NCBI GenBank assembly: GCA_009746045.1
Contig: RPFO01002313.1
Coordinates: forward strand, 1-46,410
Length of the DNA: 46,410 nucleotides
From: Mesostigma viride
Lineage: Eukaryota; Streptophyta; Mesostigmatophyceae; Mesostigmatales; Mesostigmataceae
Reading direction: 5' to 3'
Below the pieces are notes generated by a model. The model was not told the DNA's origin. It ran no database searches and was given only the letters and a program-made list of their open reading frames with translations. The position numbers and the translations under genes are program-made. Below, piece after piece: positions 31,376-39,825 of the stretch. Positions within the stretch are counted from its first letter, which is position 1. Every line of letters starts with the position of its first letter.

Positions 31376-32326
31376 CTAATCCATCACGACATCGCCCGTC
31401 GCGATGTCGATAAGGCCGGGGCCCGGATGGGACGGGGTGAAGCCCGGGGGCACCCCGCTGTCGATCAGCATGTAGTACGTCATGAACGCCTCCAACCACG
31501 CGAGCCGCTGTTTCCGCGCCGGGTCGGGGGACTTGTCGCTGCCGGACTCGGCCCGCACCATCCGGATGCACGTGTCCGCGGTAGTGGTGCCGGCGTGGAC
31601 GTCCAGCACGCGCAACTGGCGAACGTACGTCCTCCACTGCGGGACGTAATCCGTCGCCACGATGGAGAGCGTCTCCGCGTCGGCCGCCTCCCCTCCAGCG
31701 ATGTCCACCATGCTCGCGACCAGGTCCGTGGAGATCCTGTCCAGTCCCACCAGCAGCGACTCGTGGTCGCGCATGGCCTTCACCACTTTCGGGTGATGGT
31801 AGATGTACAGCGTCGAGTGGCGCTGGAACCCCAGCCTCCGCACCTGCCTGTCCAGCCTCCACAGGTCCCCCGGCGAGAACGGGAACCGGGTCTGCGGGTC
31901 CTCGAACCGCCCGGACGCGATGATGTACTCCGCCAGCCGCACCGCGTCGAACCCCACTACCTGCCGCGTGGGGCGCACGAACTTGAACACCCTCTCCTTT
32001 GACGGCAAATCCTCCATCGTGATGGGGTCCTCCTTGTTGGACACCCTCATCGACAGGTGGGCGGCGATCGTCCTCTTGGCGCGGGCGTAGGGCAGCACCG
32101 TCCGCCTCACCCACCGCTGGATGCGGATGGCTTGCTGGTTGCAATACACCGCGCACTCCAACTCCCGGCGTGTGGCGTCCCGGAACGGACGCAGCCCCTG
32201 CATGAGCGCTATCCTCCTCAGCGTATCGCGCTTGGTTTTGCCGTAGTAGTTGGTGGGGATGGCGGACGCTGCCCGGACGCTGAGACGGACGTCCTTGACG
32301 CCCGCGGCCACGCGAAACGTCTTCAT
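31376..32326 (-). CDS. U-box-like (E3-ligase-type) protein
   Basis: This is an intact 316-residue protein. Residues 67-77 (IRIQRWVRRTV) look like an IQ-type basic helix. Residues about 98-155 carry KEDPITMEDLPS, FDAVRLAEYIIASGRFEDPQ and TRFPFSPGDLWRLD. This is the U-box/RING-like arrangement seen in many giant-virus proteins (DPIT...FD...L..YI...G...P.TR.PFS.. D/L). U-box proteins recruit E2 enzymes for ubiquitin transfer; enzymatic activity here is unproven. The C-terminal half is helical and unassigned. Confidence 0.6.
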   Translation of the reverse strand: MKTFRVAAGVKDVRLSVRAASAIPTNYYGKTKRDTLRRIALMQGLRPFRDATRRELECAVYCNQQAIRIQRWVRRTVLPYARAKRTIAAHLSMRVSNKEDPITMEDLPSKERVFKFVRPTRQVVGFDAVRLAEYIIASGRFEDPQTRFPFSPGDLWRLDRQVRRLGFQRHSTLYIYHHPKVVKAMRDHESLLVGLDRISTDLVASMVDIAGGEAADAETLSIVATDYVPQWRTYVRQLRVLDVHAGTTTADTCIRMVRAESGSDKSPDPARKQRLAWLEAFMTYYMLIDSGVPPGFTPSHPGPGLIDIATGDVVMD

Positions 32327-32598
32327 TCCTACTCAGTGGTACGTCCAGACAATCCGCGCGCGGATGTACCCACACCGCCCGTGTGGTGAGAGGCCGCCGC
32401 TCGGTCGCCAGTCCCGGTATTTATAGTCGGAAGTGTACTATTCTATAGTAGACTCCTGGTATTTATTGGCGACCGCCTGATCACGCCCGGCGGCAAGTGG
32501 CTCGAATATACCGCGCGGTCGAATCTATAATGCGTCAATAGGCTAACCCAGCACCCGCGCGCCTCGGTTATAATAATTTTATAATCATTCACTTGAGC
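32327..32598. promoter_or_regulatory. Divergent intergenic region
   Basis: About 270 bases between divergent genes. It has AT-rich patches (GGTATTTATAGTCGG, GGTATTTATTGGCGACC, TTATAATAATTTTATAATCA). The last, directly before 32599, is the probable promoter of the plus-strand gene. GGTATTTAT occurs twice (32,415 and 32,458). Confidence 0.35.
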
Positions 32599-33195
32599 AT
32601 GTCGTATCCAGTCGTGTCCCTAGAGCGCCTCATGCCTTCAGAGACCGAAGCGGGCACGGCGGAGGGGTTCTGGCTCAACCTGAGCGGCTCTCTTCACAAC
32701 GATTTTGAAAAGGGGACGCAAGGGTTCATAGACAAGTTGGGGCGCTACTGCCTCGTTTTCAATGCGTATGACGAAACGTTGGAAGACTGTCACATGAACC
32801 GCATAATTGACATGCTTTTCCACAAAAAGGTGCCATTCAGCGTCGAGTTCTACCGCGGACCGAAGTGCGCGAGTGGCGCGAGTCCCCTTACTTGGAGGCG
32901 TTGGGATTCATACATCGACATCCGCCGCCCTGAAGTGCGCGTGATACGGGCTCACCTGGAAAGGCCGTACAAGGATCCCGAGTTCTACAAGTCCGTTCCG
33001 CCCCTCGACCAACTGCAGATAGGGCCGTACTCGTTCCCTCCCGCGTACCGTCGCCTCATTCACGACTATTGCAAGGACTTCACCGTCTACGAGCTCATAG
33101 GAACTTACAACGGGGAGAACAAGAATCTGCCATCCCACAAGTCATGGAGCGAGTCTGTGCGCCTCGGGCGTGACATAAATGACGACTGTCTCTAA
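32599..33195 (+). CDS. Hypothetical protein
   Basis: The ATG at 32599 gives 198 residues; the frame also opens at a TTG two codons earlier. It is an intact mixed alpha/beta protein with Tyr- and Pro-rich segments (FYRGPKCASG, YSFPPAYRRLIHDYCKDF). No membrane span or known motif was recognised. It has a clean frame and is preceded by an AT-rich promoter-like stretch. The stop is three bases before the next small frame. Confidence 0.6.
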   Translation: MSYPVVSLERLMPSETEAGTAEGFWLNLSGSLHNDFEKGTQGFIDKLGRYCLVFNAYDETLEDCHMNRIIDMLFHKKVPFSVEFYRGPKCASGASPLTWRRWDSYIDIRRPEVRVIRAHLERPYKDPEFYKSVPPLDQLQIGPYSFPPAYRRLIHDYCKDFTVYELIGTYNGENKNLPSHKSWSESVRLGRDINDDCL

Positions 33196-33197
33196 CG

Positions 33198-33419
33198 ATG
33201 ACAGCCGCCCGTTTCGTCCCCATCCCCGTCCCCGTCCCCACCCCCATCCCCATCCCTGTGCCCGTGCCGAGGCCGAGACCGCGGCCCAGACCCAGGTCGA
33301 GGGGGCGGAGATCTAGGCGCCACCCGCTCCGGTCTCAAAGTTACGCGGCCGTGGTCGGGGCCGTCGCCTCCGACACCGTCGCCTCCACCACCTCGGCAAC
33401 CGGTCGGCTAGAGAAGTGA
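33198..33419 (+). CDS. Pro/Arg repeat protein (uncertain)
   Basis: The gene would encode 73 residues: PVP/PIP repeats, then RPRPRPRPRSRGRRSRR, then an Ala/Ser/Thr-rich tail. The basic repeat is protamine-like and could bind DNA. It overlaps the end of the convergent gene at 33341-33721 by 79 bases, and its low complexity makes chance opening possible. Confidence 0.3.
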   Translation: MTAARFVPIPVPVPTPIPIPVPVPRPRPRPRPRSRGRRSRRHPLRSQSYAAVVGAVASDTVASTTSATGRLEK

Positions 33420-33721
33420 GCCGACCCGCCCGTCATGAGCATGGAATAGGACAAACTGGCACCCCCGGATGTCCAGAAACCCTTCCAGATCTTCCACGGC
33501 AGCGTGTCGTAGGCGTAGGCCTTGTCGCGGAAGTTCCTGTACAGCACGTAGGCGAGCCCGCTGAGACCCAGAATCCACGAGATGGACACGGTCGACCGGA
33601 TGTTTGCCTTCAGGCGAAACTTCTCCCGCTTAACCCGCACCCAGGTGGCGATCACGTGCGCCAAACCGATCAGCAGGCCGACCTTGAAGAGGTTCTTAAA
33701 ATCGTACATAAACATACCCAT
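33341..33721 (-). CDS. Membrane protein with two spans
   Basis: The gene encodes 126 residues from the ATG at 33721. There are hydrophobic stretches at about residues 9-25 (LFKVGLLIGLAHVIATWV) and 46-62 (ISWILGLSGLAYVLYRNF), split by a basic loop, then an Ala/Thr-rich tail. CTATATC lies 9 bases before the ATG. It is a likely virion or host-membrane protein; no family is recognised. Confidence 0.55.
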   Translation of the reverse strand: MGMFMYDFKNLFKVGLLIGLAHVIATWVRVKREKFRLKANIRSTVSISWILGLSGLAYVLYRNFRDKAYAYDTLPWKIWKGFWTSGGASLSYSMLMTGGSAHFSSRPVAEVVEATVSEATAPTTAA

Positions 33722-33797
33722 CGCGAGTGATATAGAACCTACCTCCGTTTTTTTTTTGTGACCGAGGCCGGACAGCCGCGACGGGGAAAGAGCCGGG

Positions 33798-34097
33798 TTA
33801 ACGCGAGAGGCTGGACAGGACCTCGCGGCGGTTCTCGGCGGTGTTCGCGAGGCCGCGCTCCCTCATCAAACCGTCCAACTGTCTCTTTGCCTCCACCATC
33901 GCGTCACTCAGCGAGCCACCGGTCTCCGCGTGCACCTTCTTCACGAACTTGGCCCACGGGTTCTGCGCCCCTATCTCGCTCTTGGCCTTCGAAACAACCC
34001 GGCCGTCCTTCCTCCGCACCAGGTCGCCGCTCGTAAGCCCTCCGCTCGTCCTGGTCGCCCTGCCATTCATGACGTCAGCTTTGCTCCCGACAGGCAT
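33798..34097 (-). CDS. GGL-type basic DNA-binding-like protein (intact paralog)
   Basis: This is an intact 99-residue protein from the ATG at 34097. After an N-part beginning MPVGSKADV comes GGLTSGDLVRRKDGRVVSKA, then NPWAKFVKKVHAETGGSL. This is the GGLxxxDLxxxxxGxxVSKxxS...W pattern of small basic proteins found in many giant viruses, thought to be DNA-associated. The frameshifted gene at 3211-3817 is a longer paralog starting with the same MPV. TATACG lies about 11 bases upstream of the start. Confidence 0.65.
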   Translation of the reverse strand: MPVGSKADVMNGRATRTSGGLTSGDLVRRKDGRVVSKAKSEIGAQNPWAKFVKKVHAETGGSLSDAMVEAKRQLDGLMRERGLANTAENRREVLSSLSR

Positions 34098-34132
34098 CCG
34101 TATTGCGTATACAACTAACCGATATTTTTTAA

Positions 34133-34549
34133 TCAGGAACGTTTACGCTTACCCGCGAGTCCCCGCCTACCAGGCATGACAACGGTCTTGGCGGCTCTCA
34201 TGACCCAATCGACGATGGCGTCCGGCCCTCTATAAAGGATGCCCGCGCCTTGTTCTCTCAGTCGGCGCAGTTTATCCATAGACACGAGCCACGACCGCCG
34301 CAGGTTCCGCTCCACCGCATTGGCCTCCCGGAGATCTCTCCTGTACTGATCAGGGGGGACATCGCCCTTCGCCGACACCTTCGCCTTCGACAATGCCTCC
34401 AACGCCCCGCCGAAACGATACGACAGCATCCCCGATGCGGCGTGGTAATTATGCTCCATGGCCGGCGTCAGCACCGCAGCGGCTCGGGAGCGGTGTGCGC
34501 GGTGCACCGTACGAGTGCGTCGTGGGGTGCGCGTTTTCTTTGCCGCCAT
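34133..34549 (-). CDS. Basic protein, histone-like composition
   Basis: The gene encodes 138 residues from the ATG at 34549. The N-terminal 25 residues are very basic (KKTRTPRRTRTVHRAHRSR) and the C-terminus ends GKRKRS. The middle is helical with RRDLREANAVERNLRRS. Net charge is strongly positive, so nucleic-acid binding or packaging is likely. A TATATTATAAC lies directly before the ATG. No defined histone fold can be asserted. Confidence 0.55.
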   Translation of the reverse strand: MAAKKTRTPRRTRTVHRAHRSRAAAVLTPAMEHNYHAASGMLSYRFGGALEALSKAKVSAKGDVPPDQYRRDLREANAVERNLRRSWLVSMDKLRRLREQGAGILYRGPDAIVDWVMRAAKTVVMPGRRGLAGKRKRS

Positions 34550-34685
34550 GTTATAATATACGCGTGTGTTTTTATATTCCGCAAATATATGTTTACTGAG
34601 CCGGATGGATCATTTGCAGTGATTACCTGGTAGCATGGCGCGCTTATCTCAGCGGATAACATTTCTCCGACACAAGTAAACGGCC

Positions 34686-35573
34686 ATGGCGTCCCAAACA
34701 CTTGTGAGGTATCTGCAGCCTTCGCGCGGCGTGCCGGGGGAGGACCCCTTTGCTGGCAAGATCAGAGTGACGCCAGATGGCAAGATATCCGTGTTTGACC
34801 TCATCTCGTCAACGGGCATGAAGAACCCCAGGCAGGTATTCGGCGATTTGGCAAAGGATTGGAAGGAGGATGAGGTTGTCCAGCATTTGGACAACTTCAA
34901 GTTTCCCGGTGCCGGTCAGCGAGAGACCCCAGTCACGGACCGACGAGGTGCCATCAGGATAATTCAGATACTGCCATGCAAGAAGGCCGCCGCCTTCCGC
35001 CACTCTATGGCCGTGCTGTTGGAGAGGTACCTCGACGCCGACCCGGCGCTCATCCAGGACCTGCACGACCGGTACCGCGACAGGACCGGCGAGGAGTTCG
35101 TGCCTCTCCCTCGCCAGCAAGTGCTGGAGGCCCCTCGCATCAAGAGCTGCGAGAAGACAAAGCTGGACATGCGCGCCATCAAGGAGAGCAGCGCCAAGCC
35201 GGTGCCCGCTCGAGTGTACGCCGCCGTCAACAACAGTTCCAACAAGCTGGCGACGGGCTACGATCAAACGGCAGACTACCGCAAGGACCAGGGGCTCACG
35301 GAGAAGAGCCAGGCCACTCGCGACACCTTCACGGACGGGATGTGCGGTCTGTCGATATTCTTCCACGAGCAGCACAAGGCCATGGTGTCTAAGGGGGGCG
35401 ACCCCGAGAAGTCGGCCCTCTCCATAGTGGACATGCTGGCACCTGGGCTAGAAAAGCTGGGTCACTACAAGGAGGCTCGCGAGTACCGCGGCCCCGAGTT
35501 TGCGGCAAACAACAAACGACTCATGCTTGAGAACCAGGCGTGGAACAGGGACAAGAGGATAAAAGCGTCTTAA
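34686..35573 (+). CDS. KilA-N/BRO-like DNA-binding protein (intact)
   Basis: This is an intact 295-residue protein from the ATG at 34686. The N-domain carries KIRVTPDGKISVFDLISSTG, FKFPGAGQRETPVTDRRG and then IIQILPCKKAAAFRHSMAVL with LLERYLDAD, the signature of viral KilA-N/BRO-like proteins also common in algal viruses. The C-part (about 150-295) is helical with no known domain. It shares full-length architecture with the broken gene at 30478-31316 and with scraps at 19,081 and 19,634, so it is the surviving member of an amplified family. Confidence 0.7.
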   Translation: MASQTLVRYLQPSRGVPGEDPFAGKIRVTPDGKISVFDLISSTGMKNPRQVFGDLAKDWKEDEVVQHLDNFKFPGAGQRETPVTDRRGAIRIIQILPCKKAAAFRHSMAVLLERYLDADPALIQDLHDRYRDRTGEEFVPLPRQQVLEAPRIKSCEKTKLDMRAIKESSAKPVPARVYAAVNNSSNKLATGYDQTADYRKDQGLTEKSQATRDTFTDGMCGLSIFFHEQHKAMVSKGGDPEKSALSIVDMLAPGLEKLGHYKEAREYRGPEFAANNKRLMLENQAWNRDKRIKAS

Positions 35574-35618
35574 TAAATTATATAACGTTAATGTACTAAT
35601 CTTAATGGGTTCATACCA

Positions 35619-36833
35619 ATGCACGGTCATTACAAAAAGTGGGACGAGGTGCAGACGGCGGGGGGCGGCCGGGCACACAAGTGCACCCAACACGCGACCA
35701 GAAACAGGGGCCTTGTCTATCACGGCATGCGGGCTGTGAAAAACCCCAACGGTTTTGTACCACCCCGCTTCGGGGACATCGAGTACGGCATGGACTTGAA
35801 CCATTACGCAGATGTCGTTAACGAGTCGAGGCGCCCGGTCACTGGTGGACCTGCGCGTCAACGAAATACCCGCCGGCGGAACGAAGAGCGCACAGAAGAC
35901 GCCGAAGACAACCTCGTAGCTACCGCCGTCGCTGCCGGTATCGGTCCCGGTGTCGTTGCCAACGACATGTGGGATGTAAGTCGCCCGCCACCAGCACCCC
36001 CTACAGGACACGCCGCCGCACAGAGACGAATCGGGCGTGCCAGGTCTCGATCGATCTCACAGGGGCGCTATAGATATCACAGCATGAGAGCGAAAAAAGA
36101 GCCCAATGGCACACCGGGGCGCTTTCGAGACCTGGAGTACAACATGGACTTGCTCAGCTTGGCAGACGCCGTCGAGGAATCGAGGCAGCCAATTATGGTA
36201 CGCGGTAGACCTGCCACTGCATCTTATGCCAGACGTCGCCGCCAAAGGAACAATGATCGAGTGGAGGGCACTATGGGCGACCTTGCAAGGACGGCCTTTG
36301 AGGCCGGCATTAGTTATCCTGACTACTACAACGACGTGACTGCCCAAGGCGAGACGCATCTGCCCCCCTTGACCCCCCCGAATCTCCATCCCCCCTCCAT
36401 CCCCCCAAGGCCCCTTCCCCCGCCCCCGCCACCCTCGACCTGCTGCGGGCACGGCAACCGGGCGAAGAAAGTCCTTCCCGTTATCCCCCCGGAAGCACGG
36501 GACGTCGAGTATTCCGCGCGACTGGCCAGGTTCCAGGATGCCCTGCGCGTCGTGCGCCAGCCGCTAGGGGCCGGCATAGGCCCTCTGCGGGCGACGGCTA
36601 TCCGACAACGGAACCGAGCAAATCTTGTGGCCGCGTCCAACGACCTCCTGTCTACAGCGCGCGCCGCGGGGGTCCCCGTGCAGGTCGTCGCCGCCGCCAT
36701 CAACGCGGCTCCTCCACCCCCTCCTCCACCCCCGCCCGCGCCTGCACCTGCGCCTGCACCTGCGCCTGCACCTGCGCCGGGCCACGGCGCCGGTCAGAGG
36801 CGAATCAACAGACGGCGCGCGCGCAGGCACTGA
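35619..36833 (+). CDS. Triple-repeat protein with Pro and Pro-Ala linkers
   Basis: This is an intact 404-residue protein. Three copies of a unit of about 90 residues are visible, starting near residues 28, 150 and 288. They share YHGMRA/YHSMRA/HGNRA, GDIEYGMDL/RDLEYNMDL/RDVEYSARL, VNESRRPV/VEESRQPI/LRVVRQPL, an Arg-rich RQRN stretch, and DNLVATAVAAGI/GDLARTAFEAGI/NDLLSTARAAGV. The linker after unit 2 is Pro-rich, and the tail has a (PA)n run followed by RRINRRRARRH-type basic residues. I recognise no known family. The basic tail and repeat form suggest a structural or nucleic-acid-binding role. Confidence 0.6.
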   Translation: MHGHYKKWDEVQTAGGGRAHKCTQHATRNRGLVYHGMRAVKNPNGFVPPRFGDIEYGMDLNHYADVVNESRRPVTGGPARQRNTRRRNEERTEDAEDNLVATAVAAGIGPGVVANDMWDVSRPPPAPPTGHAAAQRRIGRARSRSISQGRYRYHSMRAKKEPNGTPGRFRDLEYNMDLLSLADAVEESRQPIMVRGRPATASYARRRRQRNNDRVEGTMGDLARTAFEAGISYPDYYNDVTAQGETHLPPLTPPNLHPPSIPPRPLPPPPPPSTCCGHGNRAKKVLPVIPPEARDVEYSARLARFQDALRVVRQPLGAGIGPLRATAIRQRNRANLVAASNDLLSTARAAGVPVQVVAAAINAAPPPPPPPPPAPAPAPAPAPAPAPGHGAGQRRINRRRARRH

Positions 36834-36839
36834 GGTGCG

Positions 36840-37031
36840 TCAGTGGCTCATGGTCGCCACCAAAAGGGCGATCACGACAACGGCAAACACGACCGGGACG
36901 ACCAGCTCCGGCCTGGACACCAATGGGGGGGCAAACACAACGGGGGCGGTGGGGTCCAGATGCTCCGTCCTTTTCAAATCGCCCAGGCCCTCCTGTACGG
37001 GAGCAACGTTCTCTATGCTAGATGTGGACAT
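36840..37031 (-). CDS. Tail-anchored small membrane protein
   Basis: The gene encodes 63 residues from the ATG at 37031. The N-part is polar; residues about 42-61 (LVVPVVFAVVVIALLVATM) form a membrane helix at the very C-terminus. The stop lies six bases after the convergent triple-repeat gene. This layout is common among small virion membrane proteins. Confidence 0.55.
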   Translation of the reverse strand: MSTSSIENVAPVQEGLGDLKRTEHLDPTAPVVFAPPLVSRPELVVPVVFAVVVIALLVATMSH

Positions 37032-37094
37032 GCTTTATCAACGTTACAGTAAACCAAAGTTTATTTATTGTTTACCAATGTAGGATTTGGTTTC

Positions 37095-37562
37095 TCAACC
37101 CTTGGATGCTATCTTCGCGTTTGCCAAATCCGTCTTGGCGGCGGCCAGCTGGGTCCTGAGATTGTCGATGCTGGCCTTGTGGTTGGTAAGGGCCAGCTCC
37201 ATCAATTTCAAGGCGTCGTCCCTCTCCGAAACGACCCTCTTCAGGTCATTGACCTGGCTGGCAAGCTTGTTCCTCGCCCTTTCGTGTCTCTTTCGGGTGG
37301 CATCCCTTTCCTTCTTGTGCTTTGTGATCACCCCCTCGATCTTGTCTCTCATGTCCGCGAATTGGGAGTGAACAGTGGTCACAAACTCCCTTGGGACAAA
37401 AACCCTGGATGGGAGAGGCCCTTCGTTCAATCGAACAACTCGATTTCCCACTTCATGTGAGGGGTCTAGCACCTTAACACATTGCGACGGTGGCATGTTT
37501 TCCTTGTCAGAATCGCTGCCATCAGAGCTGCCCCCACCATCAGAACTGCTTGTGTTCTCCAT
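37095..37562 (-). CDS. Coiled-coil protein
   Basis: The ATG at 37562 (MENTSSSDGGGSSDGSDSD) gives 155 residues. The N-part is Ser/Asp-rich and disordered; residues about 75-150 form a long charged coiled coil (ITKHKKERDATRKRHERARN, SQVNDLKRVVSERDDALKLM). The frame stays open upstream to 37898 only because the GATC minisatellite there has a period without stops, so the longer reading is rejected. It could be a scaffold or tegument-type protein, as inference. Confidence 0.5.
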   Translation of the reverse strand: MENTSSSDGGGSSDGSDSDKENMPPSQCVKVLDPSHEVGNRVVRLNEGPLPSRVFVPREFVTTVHSQFADMRDKIEGVITKHKKERDATRKRHERARNKLASQVNDLKRVVSERDDALKLMELALTNHKASIDNLRTQLAAAKTDLANAKIASKG

Positions 37563-37673
37563 CGCCGACTTCGGGCGGATTGCGGGCGAAATGTCTCTCT
37601 CACAGTTGCTGGTCTCTTTGTCCACCATATGGCCAGGCCTGTGTGCATGGGGCATCCAATATCTGTGACGTGG

Positions 37674-37912
37674 CATACCAGAGATCTGTGACGTGGCAAG
37701 TGACGGGGCAGATCCGAGATCTCTGATGTGGCAGATCTCTGATGTGGCAGATCCGAGATCTCTGATGTGGCAGTGGCAGATCCGAGATCTCTGATGTGCC
37801 AGATCTCTGATGTGGCAGATCCGAGATCTCTGATGTGGCAGATCTCTGATGTGGCAGATCCGAGATCTCTGATGTGGCATATGATGTGGCAGATCCAAGA
37901 TCTCTACAGATC
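37674..37912. repeat. GATC-rich short tandem repeats upstream of the coiled-coil gene
   Basis: Units built from GATCTCTGATGTGGCA and GATCCGA alternate about ten times. Many sites read AGATCT or GGATC-like. It lies 110-350 bases upstream of the coiled-coil gene start, and divergently about 200 bases from the 38120 gene, so it could be regulatory. Confidence 0.7.
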
Positions 37913-38119
37913 ACAGATCCACTGGCCAAGTGCCATCATAAGTGTGTTGCCAACCCTCCCCAGACACACCAAACCACCAGCGCCCAGCCATCCGAAATCC
38001 CAGTCCACCACCCATCATTCCTAGTCCCCGGAAGCCATTCCTTTTTCGCCCGAGTGCCCATTCTAAAGCCCGAGGCTCCATAAAGGTGACATTTACAGTA
38101 CATTTTCGCATCAGAAATC

Positions 38120-39019
38120 ATGCCCGCCGAACATTTCCATGGCGCCTGTCTGGGTTTGCCGGAGGCTCACTACATCTACAACCCGGAGACCGGGGAAAAG
38201 CTTTTCAAGAACGTGACGAACGTGCAGTTCGCGGAGGACTGGAAGAAGCAGAACCCTGGAAAGGATCCTCACCCCCCCACCATCAGGTGCGAGAGTTGCA
38301 ACGAGCTCAGGTTCATATCCGCCTACACCTGCGGCCCCATGGTCAGGCAGGCGGACGTCTGCGACCAGTGCCACGAGGCCGTCCGCAAGTACACCCTCAA
38401 GAAGAGGCTGGACATCGAGGCGCTGGCCAAGAAGGCGGTTAAGAAGTACACCGCCAAGGAGGTCCGCATCATCCCTCCGTGCGGCAGGGGCGACAGGAAG
38501 TTCGAGGAGGCCATCTGGCAGGCGGAGCACGAGGCGCACGGGGACGAGGGCATGGACAGCATCGAGGTGTGCATCCTGTGCGACCAGAGACTGGAGAACG
38601 TGTACTCTCCCAAGGTGGACATGGACACGGCCCCGCACTTCCACATGGGCGGCGTCTGCGACGGCTGCATGATGACCGTGCTGGTCGAGCAGGAGAGCCC
38701 CGACGACATCGACTGCCCCCTGTGCCTCCACGAGGACCGCCGCAAGGAGCACGTGGCCAGGCTGCAGTTCCCCTACTTCGTCTTCAACCCCCACCTGACC
38801 GCCATAGCCCACGTGGCCAGCGTGCGGTCTGTGGGCGAGATCACCATCTTCCGCGCCCACAACGCCAAGTGCATCGTCGTCGAGAAGGCCACGGGGGAGC
38901 TCGCTGCCCTGGAGGGCGGCGCGAGGAAGCGCAAGGGTGCGGACGCCTCTCCCGAGACGGAGGTGGTGTGCGTGGACAACGTCCCGCAGCCCAGGCGCAG
39001 GACCGGTCTCAGGTCCTGA
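38120..39019 (+). CDS. RING-like zinc protein
   Basis: This is an intact 299-residue protein. A first cluster of Cys is C57, C60, C71, C81 and C84. A second, RING-like cluster is C151, C154, H173/H175, C180, C183, C199 and C202, with the DIDCPLCLHED end that RING domains often show. The C-terminus has a basic KRKGAD-type stretch that could be a nuclear signal. RING proteins often act as ubiquitin ligases; activity here is inferred only. The frame is clean. Confidence 0.6.
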   Translation: MPAEHFHGACLGLPEAHYIYNPETGEKLFKNVTNVQFAEDWKKQNPGKDPHPPTIRCESCNELRFISAYTCGPMVRQADVCDQCHEAVRKYTLKKRLDIEALAKKAVKKYTAKEVRIIPPCGRGDRKFEEAIWQAEHEAHGDEGMDSIEVCILCDQRLENVYSPKVDMDTAPHFHMGGVCDGCMMTVLVEQESPDDIDCPLCLHEDRRKEHVARLQFPYFVFNPHLTAIAHVASVRSVGEITIFRAHNAKCIVVEKATGELAALEGGARKRKGADASPETEVVCVDNVPQPRRRTGLRS

Positions 39020-39164
39020 GCGGTCGATAGCGCCTTTCGCTCACTCAGCAGTTGTTTGAAGCGTGACAGGCAGCTCATTGAGCACTGTCCCTCACCGCGT
39101 TTTATGTACAGCGCGACTAGGTGATAAACGTGCTATTATTTATTTTTTAAATGAATATATATTT

Positions 39165-39761
39165 TCACCTCCTCGTGCGTGATCGCCCCCTCACCCTGCG
39201 CGCCCCCGTTGTGTGTCCGCCCCGCTTAGGCAGCACGCGGGCGCCGGTGTACATCGGCACGTACATAGGCACGTACCCCGCTCTCTTGGTGAACCTGTCC
39301 TCGTAATCGTCGTCATCCTCGCTGTTTTCGTAAACTGCAGGCACACCCTCGGCGTCCTCAAATTCGTCACCTTCCGCGTCGGCAAATATGTCACCGTCTT
39401 TGTCGGCTTCCCATCCGCCACGCGGGTTAGCGGCGGCAGCCATGGCAGCAATGTCAGCCTGTGTCAGCCTGGCGGCATTGGCGGCGGCAGCAGATCTCCA
39501 TCGACCCCTTATCTCATCAGACTTGTTGGAAGGGACAGCGGGGGCTTGCCCGACCATCATCCTCCCCAGCGCCTTCGACACACCGCGGAAACGGAGAATG
39601 TCGAGACTGGGCGCGCCCACCCGGTGAGAGCGGCCCGACCGCCCCCCGCGCCTAGGCGCGCCCCTCCCGTGGTGCGGGCACGCGCTCCTGCCGCCCCACG
39701 TCTGCCACCCGCACCGGCCGCCCTTGCCCGTCAACGCACCGCAACGATCGGACGATACCAT
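39165..39761 (-). CDS. Protein with short N-terminal zinc motif and acidic centre
   Basis: The ATG at 39761 gives 198 residues; the open frame extends upstream to 39791. Residues about 5-30 have RCGALTGKGGRCGW and then CPHHG, a C-x8-C-x11-C-x2-H arrangement typical of short DUF5763-like zinc motifs. The middle is Ala-rich, followed by an acidic stretch (DADE-type, about 125-160) and an Arg-rich tail. The function is unknown. Confidence 0.5.
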   Translation of the reverse strand: MVSSDRCGALTGKGGRCGWQTWGGRSACPHHGRGAPRRGGRSGRSHRVGAPSLDILRFRGVSKALGRMMVGQAPAVPSNKSDEIRGRWRSAAAANAARLTQADIAAMAAAANPRGGWEADKDGDIFADAEGDEFEDAEGVPAVYENSEDDDDYEDRFTKRAGYVPMYVPMYTGARVLPKRGGHTTGARRVRGRSRTRR

Positions 39762-39825
39762 CGCGCGAAACACGTATACAAAAAAGCGCACATAATTTTA
39801 AAACGCGCGCGCACAGCACCGCTCG

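Noticed and set aside
37563-37898. N-terminal extension of the coiled-coil gene with HQRSRICHIRDL repeats
   Set aside because: Comes only from the minisatellite; the ATG at 37562 gives a normal start.
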